Assembly: GCA_003022905.1 (NCBI GenBank)
Contig: PXSE01000144.1
Span: 20,990 to 34,724, forward strand
DNA length: 13,735 nt
Reading direction: 5' to 3'
From: Halobacteriales archaeon QS_9_68_42
GTDB lineage: Archaea; Halobacteriota; Halobacteria; Halobacteriales; Haloarculaceae
Positions 1 through 6,399 of the stretch are shown here, in pieces; within the stretch, counting starts at the first letter, position 1, and each line of letters begins with the position of its first letter. The notes beneath the pieces were generated by a model, which was given only the letters and a program-made list of their open reading frames with translations, searched no databases and was not told where the DNA came from. The position numbers and the translations under genes are program-made.

Positions 1-1
1 G

Positions 2-607
2 CTGTTCCGGGTCCACTTCCTCTACGTGTTCCTGCAGTTCTTCCCGGACGCCGACCTCGGGGAGGGGCTCGACCCCTACGTGCTGGTCCAGAACGGCGCA
101 CAGTTCCCGTCGGGGCTCGCGGTCGACCCGGTCTACCGGCTCTGGCTCGCCGCCGCGCTCGTCGCCGGGCTGGCGGCGGTCTGCTGGACCATTGTAGAGG
201 TCAACGTCAACACCGACGACCGACTCCCCGTCGGGGCAGCGGCGGTGACGGGGACGCTGGCCGCCGCTGCGGCCATTGGGCTGGCCGGCGCGGGGTTCTA
301 CCTCGTCGTCGGCGCGGCCGCGAGTTCGCCGACCGCGTTCGGCTACACGGCCTGGCTCGCGGCGGCGGTCGTGTTCACGTTCGCGCTGGCGTTGAGCGTC
401 GTCTACTACGTTTACGAGGAGCGACTGGAGGCGGCCTCGCCGCTCGACCCCGTCCGCGTGATGGGGGGATTGTTGCTCGCGACGGCACTGCCGCTCACGG
501 CGGCGACGTACTACGTCGGCGTCGGCTTCTCCGGGGTCACCGTCCCCGTCGGCGTCCTCTTCATGTACCTGTTCGGGGGCCTGCTCCTCGTGGTCGAGCG
601 AGCCTGA
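2..607 (+). CDS. Multi-pass membrane protein, C-terminal part (5' end outside window)
   Basis: The reading frame is open from the left edge to the TGA at 605-607, so the true start is probably upstream. A GTG at 26 is the first in-window start candidate, but no ribosome binding site supports it. About five hydrophobic segments are visible, at roughly residues 37-57, 72-95, 106-128, 146-165 and 170-190 counted from that GTG. They are separated by short acidic or arginine-containing loops, and the protein ends two residues after the last segment. No catalytic motif, metal ligand or nucleotide-binding motif can be seen, and I do not recognise the family. The next gene has its own TATA box, so co-transcription is not required. 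Function unknown; an integral membrane protein is the only supportable statement. Confidence 0.75.
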   Translation: MFRVHFLYVFLQFFPDADLGEGLDPYVLVQNGAQFPSGLAVDPVYRLWLAAALVAGLAAVCWTIVEVNVNTDDRLPVGAAAVTGTLAAAAAIGLAGAGFYLVVGAAASSPTAFGYTAWLAAAVVFTFALALSVVYYVYEERLEAASPLDPVRVMGGLLLATALPLTAATYYVGVGFSGVTVPVGVLFMYLFGGLLLVVERA

Positions 608-647
608 CCCTGCGGCCGGTGGCTCCGTTCGTGAGTCGCTGGCGGGA

Positions 648-653
648 TTTATA
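648..653 (+). promoter_or_regulatory. TATA box of the first ATPase gene
   Basis: The sequence TTTATA stands out in a GC-rich gap. Archaeal initiation about 25 bases downstream would place the transcript start near 676-680, ahead of the ATG at 709 and after the upstream GTG (619) and ATG (664, 667) codons. It therefore also supports the choice of the 709 start. Confidence 0.6.
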
Positions 654-694
654 CACAACGACGATGATGTGGCACACGCTGACGAAGCGACACC

Positions 695-699
695 GGAGG
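695..699 (+). promoter_or_regulatory. Ribosome binding site deciding the 709 start
   Basis: GGAGG lies nine bases before the ATG at 709. No comparable purine motif precedes the GTG at 619, so 709 is the preferred start. Confidence 0.6.
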
Positions 700-708
700 C
701 CACGACTG

Positions 709-2337
709 ATGGATTCCACAAACGGCACGTTCGCGAGCGTCCGTGAGCGGCTGTCGCGGACCGCCGAGATAATCCGCGGCTCGGCGGTCCCCGACGGGCC
801 GTACAGGCCGGGCGAACACGACCGCATCGTCGGCGACCGGGAGTTCGAGGACCGGGTCGTCGAGCGCTACTGGCTGAACGCCCCTTACGCGTACGTGCTG
901 GTCACCTACGACGACCGGGCGGACGAGCACCGCTACCGGACGGTCGAGCCGTCTCTCGACGAGTTCGAGACCGACCTGATGGAGGCGCTGTTCGACGACG
1001 TCCGGACGCCGCTGCTGTACAACAAACAGGAAGGCGACCCGGAGGTGGTTCTCCGGCGGGAGCTAAAGCGCCGGCTGGAGAACTACGGCATCGACACCGA
1101 TATCGCGGGGTTCTACCGCCTCTACTACTACCTCTACCGGCGGTTTCTCGGGTTCGGCCGCATCGACCCGCTGATGTACGACCCGAAAATCGAGGACATT
1201 TCCTGTGACGGCTACGACATGCCGCTGTACGTCTACCACGACGATTACCAGGACATCGAGACGAACGTCACCTTCGAGGAGAAGGAACTCGACAGCTACA
1301 TCGTCCGGATGGCCCAGCAGGCCGGCCGCCACATTTCCGTCGGGAACCCGGTCGTGGAGACGACCCTGTCGGACGGCTCCCGGGCCGAACTCGCGCTCGG
1401 CGAGGAGGTGACCCCCCACGGGTCGGCGTTCACCATCCGCAAGTACAGCGACGAGCCGTTCACGCCCATCGATCTGCTGAAGTTCGGCACCTACTCCCTG
1501 GAGCAGATGGCCTACCTGTGGATGGCCATCGAACACAACAAAAACATCATCTTCGCGGGCGGCACCGCCTCGGGGAAGACCACCTCGATGAACGCCATCT
1601 CGATGTTCCTCCCCCCGGGGTCGAAGCTCATCACCATCGAGGACACACGCGAGTTGGCGCTACACCACGACAACTGGCTGTCCTGCGTTACCCGCGAGCG
1701 CCTCGACGAGGGCTCGAGCGTGTCGATGTACGACCTGCTGCGGTCGGCGCTACGGCACCGGCCGGAGTACATCATCGTCGGCGAGGTCCGCGGCGAGGAA
1801 GCCATCACGCTGTTCCAGGCGATGAACACCGGCCACACGACGCTGTCGACGATGCACGCCGACTCCGTCCAGACGGTCATCAACCGCCTGGAGAACGAGC
1901 CCATCAATGTGCCGCGGCCGATGGTCCAGTCGCTGGACGTCCTCTGCGTGCAGGCGCTGGCCCGGTTCGGCGGCGAGCGGGTCCGTCGGGCCGACGCCAT
2001 CGCCGAAATCGAGGGCATCGACCAGCGGACGGGCGAGCTCGACTACTCGAACGCCTACGACTGGAACTCCACCGACGACAGCTTCGCGGAGGGCAACCAG
2101 CGGCTCCTCGACGAGATACGCGAGGAGCGCGGGTGGGCCCAGTCGGATCTCCTCCGGGAAATGCAGCGCCGCCGGACGTTCCTCAAGCACCTCTGGGAGG
2201 AGGACATCTCCCAGTACCAGGAGTTCACCGCGATGGTCAACAGGTACTACGCCAGGCCCGACGAGGTGATGGACCAGATAGCCGCCGCCGAGGGTGGCGG
2301 CGAGAAAGCACCGGACATCGACGCGGTGGACCGGTAG
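709..2337 (+). CDS. Type II/IV secretion system ATPase (PilB/TadA/VirB11-like), cassette 1
   Basis: Predicted cytoplasmic ATPase that powers assembly of an archaeal type IV pilus-like structure together with the PilC-like protein encoded next. It has 542 residues. An N-terminal domain (about 1-150) is followed by the family region containing an SCDG motif and then the RecA-like motor. The motor shows a Walker A motif GGTASGKT around residues 284-291, an Asp-box IEDTRE with the acidic pair at 311-312, a Walker B region IIVGEVR with Glu359, and His-box residues His376 and His383 in GHTTLSTMHAD. The start is set by the ribosome binding site and the TATA box. It shares its whole length with the ATPase at 6400, for example the PYAYV block near the N-terminus, but lacks that protein's acidic N-terminal extension. 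The next gene begins 6 bases after the stop. All catalytic motifs look intact. Archaellum ArlI is related, but the PilB/TadA group fits better because no archaellum accessory genes are present. Confidence 0.93.
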   Translation: MDSTNGTFASVRERLSRTAEIIRGSAVPDGPYRPGEHDRIVGDREFEDRVVERYWLNAPYAYVLVTYDDRADEHRYRTVEPSLDEFETDLMEALFDDVRTPLLYNKQEGDPEVVLRRELKRRLENYGIDTDIAGFYRLYYYLYRRFLGFGRIDPLMYDPKIEDISCDGYDMPLYVYHDDYQDIETNVTFEEKELDSYIVRMAQQAGRHISVGNPVVETTLSDGSRAELALGEEVTPHGSAFTIRKYSDEPFTPIDLLKFGTYSLEQMAYLWMAIEHNKNIIFAGGTASGKTTSMNAISMFLPPGSKLITIEDTRELALHHDNWLSCVTRERLDEGSSVSMYDLLRSALRHRPEYIIVGEVRGEEAITLFQAMNTGHTTLSTMHADSVQTVINRLENEPINVPRPMVQSLDVLCVQALARFGGERVRRADAIAEIEGIDQRTGELDYSNAYDWNSTDDSFAEGNQRLLDEIREERGWAQSDLLREMQRRRTFLKHLWEEDISQYQEFTAMVNRYYARPDEVMDQIAAAEGGGEKAPDIDAVDR

Positions 2338-2343
2338 CCGGCA

Positions 2344-4319
2344 ATGCTGGTCTACCTTCCGCTCCTCTTCGCGCTGTCGCTCCTGTTTCTGTTCGTGCTG
2401 GTGCCGTACAGCGCCCGTCTCGACCGGGCAGTGACGCGGCCGGCCTTCGCCCTCTTCGGCGGGATGGACGTCGAGGTGGACCCACAGCGCGAACGGCTGC
2501 TCCGGACGGCCGCCATCGGGACGCCCTACCGGGAGTACGCGACGAAGACCAGGCTGTACGTCGTCGGGTCGGGGGTCGCGACCGGAGTCATCGGCGCCTA
2601 CCTTGGGCCATCGAGACCGTCGGCGACCGCGTCGGCGCCGCGCTCGTCGTCGGACTCGTCGGGTGTCTCGCGGGCGTCGTCGGCGGCGCGACGACGTACC
2701 TGCTCCGATGGAACTTGCCGTCGGTGCGGGCGGACACCCGCCGGCGCCGGATCGACGCCGGGATGCCCCGGATGGTGGCGTTCGTCTACGCGCTGACCCG
2801 CGGCGGTATGGCGTTCCCGGACGTGATGCGGGCGCTGTCGCGCAACAAGGCCGTCTTCGGCGAGAGCGCCGCCGAGGTGGGCGTCGGCGTCCGCAGCCTC
2901 GACCTGTTCAACGTCGACCTCGTGACGGCGGTGCGAGACATCTCCGCGAGGACGCCGTCGACGCAGTTCGAGAAGTTCGGCGAGAACCTCGGCAGCGTTC
3001 TCCAGAGCGGGGGCAACATTTCGGAGTTCCTCCGCGACCAGTACGAGCGCTACCGCGAGGAGGCCGAAGAGCAACAGCGGGAGATCCTCGACCTGCTGGC
3101 GACGACCGCTGAAGTGTACGTGACCGTCGTCGTTGCCGGGATGCTGTTCCTGATAACGATACTGTTCATCATCGGCGTGCTGACCGGTGGAACGTTGTTT
3201 TCCCTCCGCGTCATCTCCTACATCGTGCTCCCGGCGGTGAACCTGGTGTTCATCGCGTACCTCGCGGACGTCACACAGCCGTTGCGCATCTCGCGGGACA
3301 GCGGCGGGAGCATCGTCGGCAGCGCGAGCGTCGAGCGGTCGATGCAGGGTATCCGCTCGGACGGCGGCTACCTCCGGCCGAACTCCCGGGTCAACCACGG
3401 CCGCCTGCGGGCCAACGACCGCATCGGGTCGATCCGGGAGACGCTGGCGGCGCCCGTCCAGTCCGTCATCAGGCGCCCGGAACTGGTGTTCATCGTGACG
3501 GTCCCGGTGGCGGTCCTGGTCACCGCCTACCGGCTCCCGACCGCGTTCGTCGAGGGGAGCCTCGACCCCGCCGTTGTCGACGACATCATTATCCAAGCGC
3601 TGCTGTTCGTGATGGCGACGTTCGCCGTCGCCTACGAGGTAAGCAAGCGCCGACTGCGCCGCCTGGAGGAATCGGTACCGAACCTGCTGGACCGGCTCGC
3701 GAGCCTCAACGAAGCGGGTACCGCCGTCGTCTCGTCGTTTGACCGGGTCAGACAGAGCGACCTCGGCGTTCTCGACGAGGAGACCGACCGCATCTGGCGG
3801 GATATCCGGTGGGGGGCGACCGTCGAGCAGGCCCTCGACCGGTTCGAGGGCCGCGTCCGGACCGCCTCGGTCACCCGCGTGGTGACGCTGATAACGAACG
3901 CGATGCGGGCCTCCAACGAGATCGGGCCGGTGCTCCGCATTGCCTCCGAGCAGGCCCGCTCCGACCAGCGGCTCCGCCGCCAGCGCCGCCAGGAGATGCT
4001 CACCTACCTCGTCGTCATCTACATCTCCTTCGTCGTCTTCCTGGTCGTCATTATGACCATCGACTACGTGCTGATACCCAACCTGCCGGACACCAGCGGC
4101 ATCAGCGAGGGGACTCTCGAACAGGCGCCCGGCGTCATCGCCGTTCAGGGCGGGAACGTCTCGACGTACCGGCTCGTGTTCTTCCATGCGGCGCTGGTCC
4201 AGTCGCTTCTGTCGGGGCTCGTCGGCGGCATGATGGGCGGCGGGTCGCTCAAGGACGGCGCCAAGCACGCGACAGTGATGCTGACTATCACCTACCTCGT
4301 CCTGACGTTGCTGGGGTGA
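2344..4319 (+). pseudogene. PilC/TadC-like pilus assembly membrane protein, interrupted by a frameshift near 2605
   Basis: Polytopic platform protein of the type IV pilus-like system, partner of the ATPase just upstream. The N-terminus is read from the ATG at 2344, with a hydrophobic segment at residues 4-24 and another ending at LG near 2607. The homologous continuation lies in another frame, from 2607 to the TGA at 4317-4319. Restoring one G in GGG at 2605-2607 joins the two parts into about 658 residues, close to the 670 of the intact paralogue at 8208. The rejoined protein carries two T2SSF (GspF) domains, each with a helical cytoplasmic part followed by membrane helices (for example RGGMAFPDVMRAL, then the membrane segment around 3115-3185). 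Read literally, the first frame ends at 2796 after 150 residues. An internal ATG at 2763 could restart the downstream part without its first membrane helices. It may be a real mutation, a sequencing error in a G run, or a recoding site. Confidence 0.85.
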
Positions 4320-4360
4320 GCAACCGCGGCGCTCTTTGCCCTGCCGCCGGAACCGCCCGT

Positions 4361-4996
4361 ATGGCCGACGAGCGGCGCGACGTCCGGGAGACCTACGAAT
4401 ACATTGCCGAGCACTTCGCGAAGACCCGGGCGTATCCCTGGCCCGAGACGGAGGCCTTCTGCGAGGGCCGCCGCGCCGGGACGGCCCTCGATGCCGGGTG
4501 CGGCAACGGCCGCAACGCGGAACTGCTGGTCGACCACGCCGACCGGGTCGTCGGCGTGGACGCGAGCGGCCACCTGCTCGAGTTGGCCCGCGAGCGGGTG
4601 CCCGGGGCGACCTTCCTGCAGGGAGACGCCGCGACGCTGCCGCTTGCGGACGGCTGTGCCGATGTGGCCGTCTACGTGGCGACGCTGCACCACCTCCCGG
4701 AGCGGCGTCTGCGGCGCCGGAGCCTCGACGAACTGGCGCGGGTGCTCTCGCCGGGCGGCGAGGCGCTGGTCAGCGCCTGGAGCACCGCCCACGACCGCTT
4801 CGAGGCGTCGGCCGACGATGAGCGCGGCTTCGACACCCAAATTGACTGGACAATGCCTGACGGGGAGGCCGTCGAGCGGTACTATCACGTATACGCGCCC
4901 GCGGAGTTCGAGGCCGACCTGGCGGCGACGGACCTCGCCGTCGAGCGGTCGTGGCTCTCCAGCGGCAACTGCTATGCGGTCGTCGCCCCGTCGTGA
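4361..4996 (+). CDS. Trm9/ALKBH8-like class I SAM-dependent methyltransferase
   Basis: Predicted soluble methyltransferase of 211 residues. The N-terminal TRAYPWP at 22-28 matches the TR..WP segment typical of Trm9. SAM-binding motif I is LDAGCGNGRN at 43-52, followed by the acidic strand end in VVGVDAS. The motif IV region is VATLHHLPERRLRR, then LARVLSPGG. Near the C-terminus RYYHVY is followed by a GN-containing end segment, as in eukaryotic Trm9 and the ALKBH8 methyltransferase domain, which methylate the wobble uridine side chain of certain tRNAs with Trm112 as partner. Haloarchaea encode Trm112-dependent methyltransferases, so a tRNA substrate is plausible but inferred. The frame is open far upstream, but that stretch overlaps the PilC-like gene and is a shadow; the ATG 41 bases after its stop is the natural start. 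The stop codon lies inside a 37-base direct repeat. Confidence 0.88.
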   Translation: MADERRDVRETYEYIAEHFAKTRAYPWPETEAFCEGRRAGTALDAGCGNGRNAELLVDHADRVVGVDASGHLLELARERVPGATFLQGDAATLPLADGCADVAVYVATLHHLPERRLRRRSLDELARVLSPGGEALVSAWSTAHDRFEASADDERGFDTQIDWTMPDGEAVERYYHVYAPAEFEADLAATDLAVERSWLSSGNCYAVVAPS

Positions 4997-5100
4997 CCGC
5001 GGCGAACGGAAAGGCCCTTGACGGATGAGCTGGACGGCACACTGACTATCGCGCCGGGGCCGGTCGTGACCGTGGCGAACGGAAAGGCCCTTGACGGATG
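4991..5100 (+). repeat. 37-base direct repeat pair overlapping the methyltransferase stop
   Basis: Positions 4991-5027 and 5064-5100 are identical except at the tenth base (C in the first, T in the second). The repeat period is 73 bases. The first copy contains the TGA stop of the methyltransferase gene. Each copy contains a GGAAAGGCCCTTGAC core that could be a weak promoter element, though no clear TATA box is visible. The pair looks like a short recent tandem duplication. Confidence 0.85.
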
Positions 5101-5115
5101 GCGCACAATCTCGGT

Positions 5116-5244
5116 GTGAGCGCGTCGACGGTGCGCAATCCGACCGGGTTGCGAGCCACGGGGCGCGAACGGAGTGAGCGCGCCGATGGTGAGTAATCCC
5201 GAAGGGATTACGAACCCCGGCGCACGAGGAACAAAGTGACGAGG
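5116..5244 (+). repeat. Diverged tandem repeats upstream of tRNA-Gly that include its 5' end
   Basis: Units start with GTGAG at 5116 and 5174, and with GTGAC at 5236, giving periods of 58 and 62 bases; the last unit runs into the tRNA. Each unit carries a version of the tRNA 5' end: GCGTCGACGGT at 5122-5132, GCGCCGATGGT at 5180-5190, and the real one at 5245-5255. The first two units each contain a hairpin: 5134-5141 with 5146-5153, and 5193-5200 with 5204-5211. The stems differ by a compensatory C-G to T-A change. Confidence 0.75.
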
Positions 5245-5315
5245 GCGCCGATGGTCTAGTGGTAGGACCTGAGCCTTCCAAGCTCATGGCCCGGGTTCAA
5301 ATCCCGGTCGGCGCA
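5245..5315 (+). tRNA. tRNA-Gly (anticodon UCC)
   Basis: A complete 71-base cloverleaf can be drawn by hand. The acceptor stem GCGCCGA (5245-5251) pairs with TCGGCGC (5308-5314), and A5315 is the discriminator base. The D arm contains AGTGGTAGG. The anticodon stem TGAGC (5270-5274) pairs with GCTCA (5282-5286) around the loop CTTCCAA, with anticodon TCC at 5277-5279. The T arm CCGGG-TTCAAAT-CCCGG covers 5291-5307. No intron is present and CCA is not encoded, as is usual in archaea. It decodes GGA, and GGG by wobble. Confidence 0.97.
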
Positions 5316-5357
5316 TTTCTGCAACGAGCGAACGCGAGGAGCGAAATCGCCAGAGAG

Positions 5358-5433
5358 ATTTGAACCCTGGAAGTCGCAACCGCGAGCGAAGCGAGCGGTC
5401 CGTCTTCCTCCGGTTCAAATTCCGGTCGGCGCA
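5358..5433 (+). repeat. Inverted T-arm module 1 ending in a tRNA-Gly 3' fragment
   Basis: ATTTGAACC at 5358-5366 is the reverse complement of GGTTCAAAT at 5412-5420. Nested inside are GGAAG (5369-5373) opposite CTTCC and CCGC opposite GCGG around a GAGCGAAGCGA loop. The right end, 5410-5433, repeats the T arm and 3' acceptor strand of the tRNA, including CCGGTCGGCGCA and the following T run. No 5' half of a tRNA precedes it, so this is a fragment and not a second tRNA. Confidence 0.75.
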
Positions 5434-5451
5434 TTTTCCGAGCGCTGTACT

Positions 5452-5479
5452 GCGAGCGACCGCCGTGCGTGTCGCTCGC
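5452..5479 (+). repeat. Perfect 9-base-pair hairpin
   Basis: GCGAGCGAC at 5452-5460 pairs perfectly with GTCGCTCGC at 5471-5479 across a 10-base loop. It lies between inverted T-arm modules 1 and 2. No T run follows, so it is not an obvious terminator. Confidence 0.7.
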
Positions 5480-5506
5480 CATCGGAGCGAGGAAATGCGG
5501 AACGGA

Positions 5507-5584
5507 GGGATTTGAACCGCGGCGAACGTAGCGTGACCGGAGGGAGCGACCGTCCGGCATCGGGTTCAAATCCCGGACGGAGTA
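5507..5584 (+). repeat. Inverted T-arm module 2 ending in a tRNA-like 3' fragment
   Basis: GGGATTTGAACC at 5507-5518 is an exact 12-base inverted repeat of GGTTCAAATCCC at 5563-5574. A competing hairpin pairs CGTCCGG (5551-5557) with CCGGACG (5573-5579). The T-arm-like part CGGGTTCAAATCCCGG matches tRNA-Gly, but the following ACGGAGTA differs from its acceptor end. It may derive from another tRNA or be a diverged copy. Confidence 0.7.
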
Positions 5585-5698
5585 CTCCCGAGGTCGTGCC
5601 CCGTCCGACCTCTCACTCGCTGCCTCACGGTTCCTCCGGTCGCCGTTCGGCCGCCCCGAGACGCTCTCTCCGGTCGCGTCCCGCTTCTCTCGCGGGAG

Positions 5699-5712
5699 TC
5701 CCGGTCGGCGCA
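5699..5712 (+). repeat. Third copy of the tRNA-Gly 3' end (14 bases)
   Basis: TCCCGGTCGGCGCA is identical to the last 14 bases of the tRNA at 5302-5315. It has no T-loop sequence before it and directly overlaps the first 66-base tandem unit. It could be an old attachment-site remnant. Confidence 0.65.
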
Positions 5713-5850
5713 TAGCGAGGCCGAGCAACGCGAGGCCTCGACGACGCAAGCGGGGAGCAAAGCGGCCCGCGAAGCGCATAGCGAGGCGCGAACGGACGTG
5801 AGCGCCTCGACAACATGAACAATGAGCGGAGCGAGCCGTGAACGCCATAG
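5708..5850 (+). repeat. 66-base tandem repeats with covarying hairpins
   Basis: GCGCATAGCGAGGC occurs at 5708-5721 and again at 5774-5787, and a degraded third start (CGCCATAG) lies at 5843-5850. Unit 1 forms CGAGGCC/GGCCTCG (5716-5722 with 5734-5740). Unit 2 forms CGAGGCGC/GCGCCTCG (5782-5789 with 5802-5809). The seventh pair is C-G in one unit and G-C in the other, a compensatory change. The remainder of the two units aligns without gaps, with about 25 of 41 bases identical. No reading frame of interest spans them. Confidence 0.75.
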
Positions 5851-6335
5851 CAATTGGTTGCCGACCTCCCGCTCGCTTCGCTCCGTTCCCGGAGCAGGGG
5901 CCTCGAAAGCGACCCACAGGGCCGTAGCAGGGGCGTTATCAGGAACAGAAACCGGTCGAACCGGATTTATTAATTCCCGTTGTAACGTCCGATGGGGTTC
6001 GGGGTTGGGGTGTACCCGGGGGGGGGGGGGCGCGCTGGCCGGCGTCGGCGACGTCGGCCTTTCACCTGGGGCATATCGACCTCCTCGGAACTCACCCGAG
6101 TCGGGTCTCCACACAGCACTGTCGCGCCTGGCCGTGCCCGACAGCAGCGAATATCCGGCTCGCTACGGGCCGACAGAAACGTTCATGCAACTCAGAACTG
6201 GTCTCATTCGCCAACAATATTAGGCTCCGCACATAGAGGTGAGCCATCGATCATGTCCCCGCCTCTCACGAAAGGCACGGTGTCTCAGGTCCGGCGTCCC
6301 GACGAGCGCCGACGGTGGTGACTCCAATGATAATG
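5851..6335. other. Intergenic region, no confident gene
   Basis: This stretch separates the tRNA repeats from the second pilus operon. It holds a TATA-like TTTATTAA at 5966-5973 with no convincing gene behind it, a G-rich four-tract motif at 5994-6030, and an AATATTA at 6216-6222. GAGGTGA at 6236-6242 precedes a 22-codon frame (6253-6321) that I could not support as a gene. Longer open frames here on both strands have repeat-derived, arginine- and proline-rich translations and no family features. Confidence 0.6.
5994..6030 (+). repeat. G-quadruplex-like tract with a run of 13 G
   Basis: Four G tracts occur on the + strand: GGGG at 5994-5997, 6001-6004 and 6007-6010, then 13 consecutive G at 6018-6030. 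The loops are 3, 2 and 7 bases. This fits the usual G-quadruplex pattern. It lies about 370 bases before the second ATPase start, and about 20 bases downstream of a TATA-like element. Confidence 0.75.
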
Positions 6336-6344
6336 TTAATAAAA
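6336..6344 (+). promoter_or_regulatory. TATA box of the second pilus operon
   Basis: TTAATAAAA is the clearest AT-rich promoter element in the window. Initiation about 25 bases downstream, near 6366, would give a leader of roughly 34 bases before the ATG at 6400. It also excludes the in-frame GTG at 6358 as the main start. Confidence 0.7.
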
Positions 6345-6389
6345 GAACACGCGAAAAGTGCGTTCATGGGACAGACACCTCACCTCGAC

Positions 6390-6395
6390 GGGGAG
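6390..6395 (+). promoter_or_regulatory. Ribosome binding site of the second ATPase gene
   Basis: GGGGAG ends four bases before the ATG at 6400. Together with the TATA box position it supports 6400 over the GTG at 6358. Confidence 0.5.
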
Positions 6396-6399
6396 CGTC

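Noticed and set aside
1518..2606. Very long open frame overlapping the first ATPase gene and running into the PilC-like gene
   Set aside because: Before about 2607 the translation is arginine- and proline-rich shadow sequence of the ATPase gene in another frame. Only the part after 2607 is homologous to PilC.
3809..4360. N-terminal extension of the methyltransferase reading frame
   Set aside because: It overlaps the PilC-like gene in another frame and has shadow composition. The Trm9-like homology starts at the ATG at 4361.
5410..5584. Additional complete tRNA genes downstream of tRNA-Gly
   Set aside because: Only T-arm and 3' acceptor-like segments are present. No D arm, anticodon arm or matching 5' acceptor strand could be found.
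5100..5860. CRISPR array
   Set aside because: The repeats are diverged, palindromic and contiguous, with no uniform spacers, and no cas genes are in the window.
5297..6114. Two long open frames on the - strand across the tRNA repeats (5297-5917 and 5566-6114)
   Set aside because: They run through the tRNA 3' end and hairpin repeats, have low-complexity Arg/Pro/Ser translations, and show no promoter or family motif.
5822..6321. Two overlapping + strand open frames (5822-6223 and 5992-6321) reading through the 13-G run
   Set aside because: Glycine- and arginine-rich translations come from repeats and the G tract, with no recognisable domain. A TATA-like element before 5992 is not enough.
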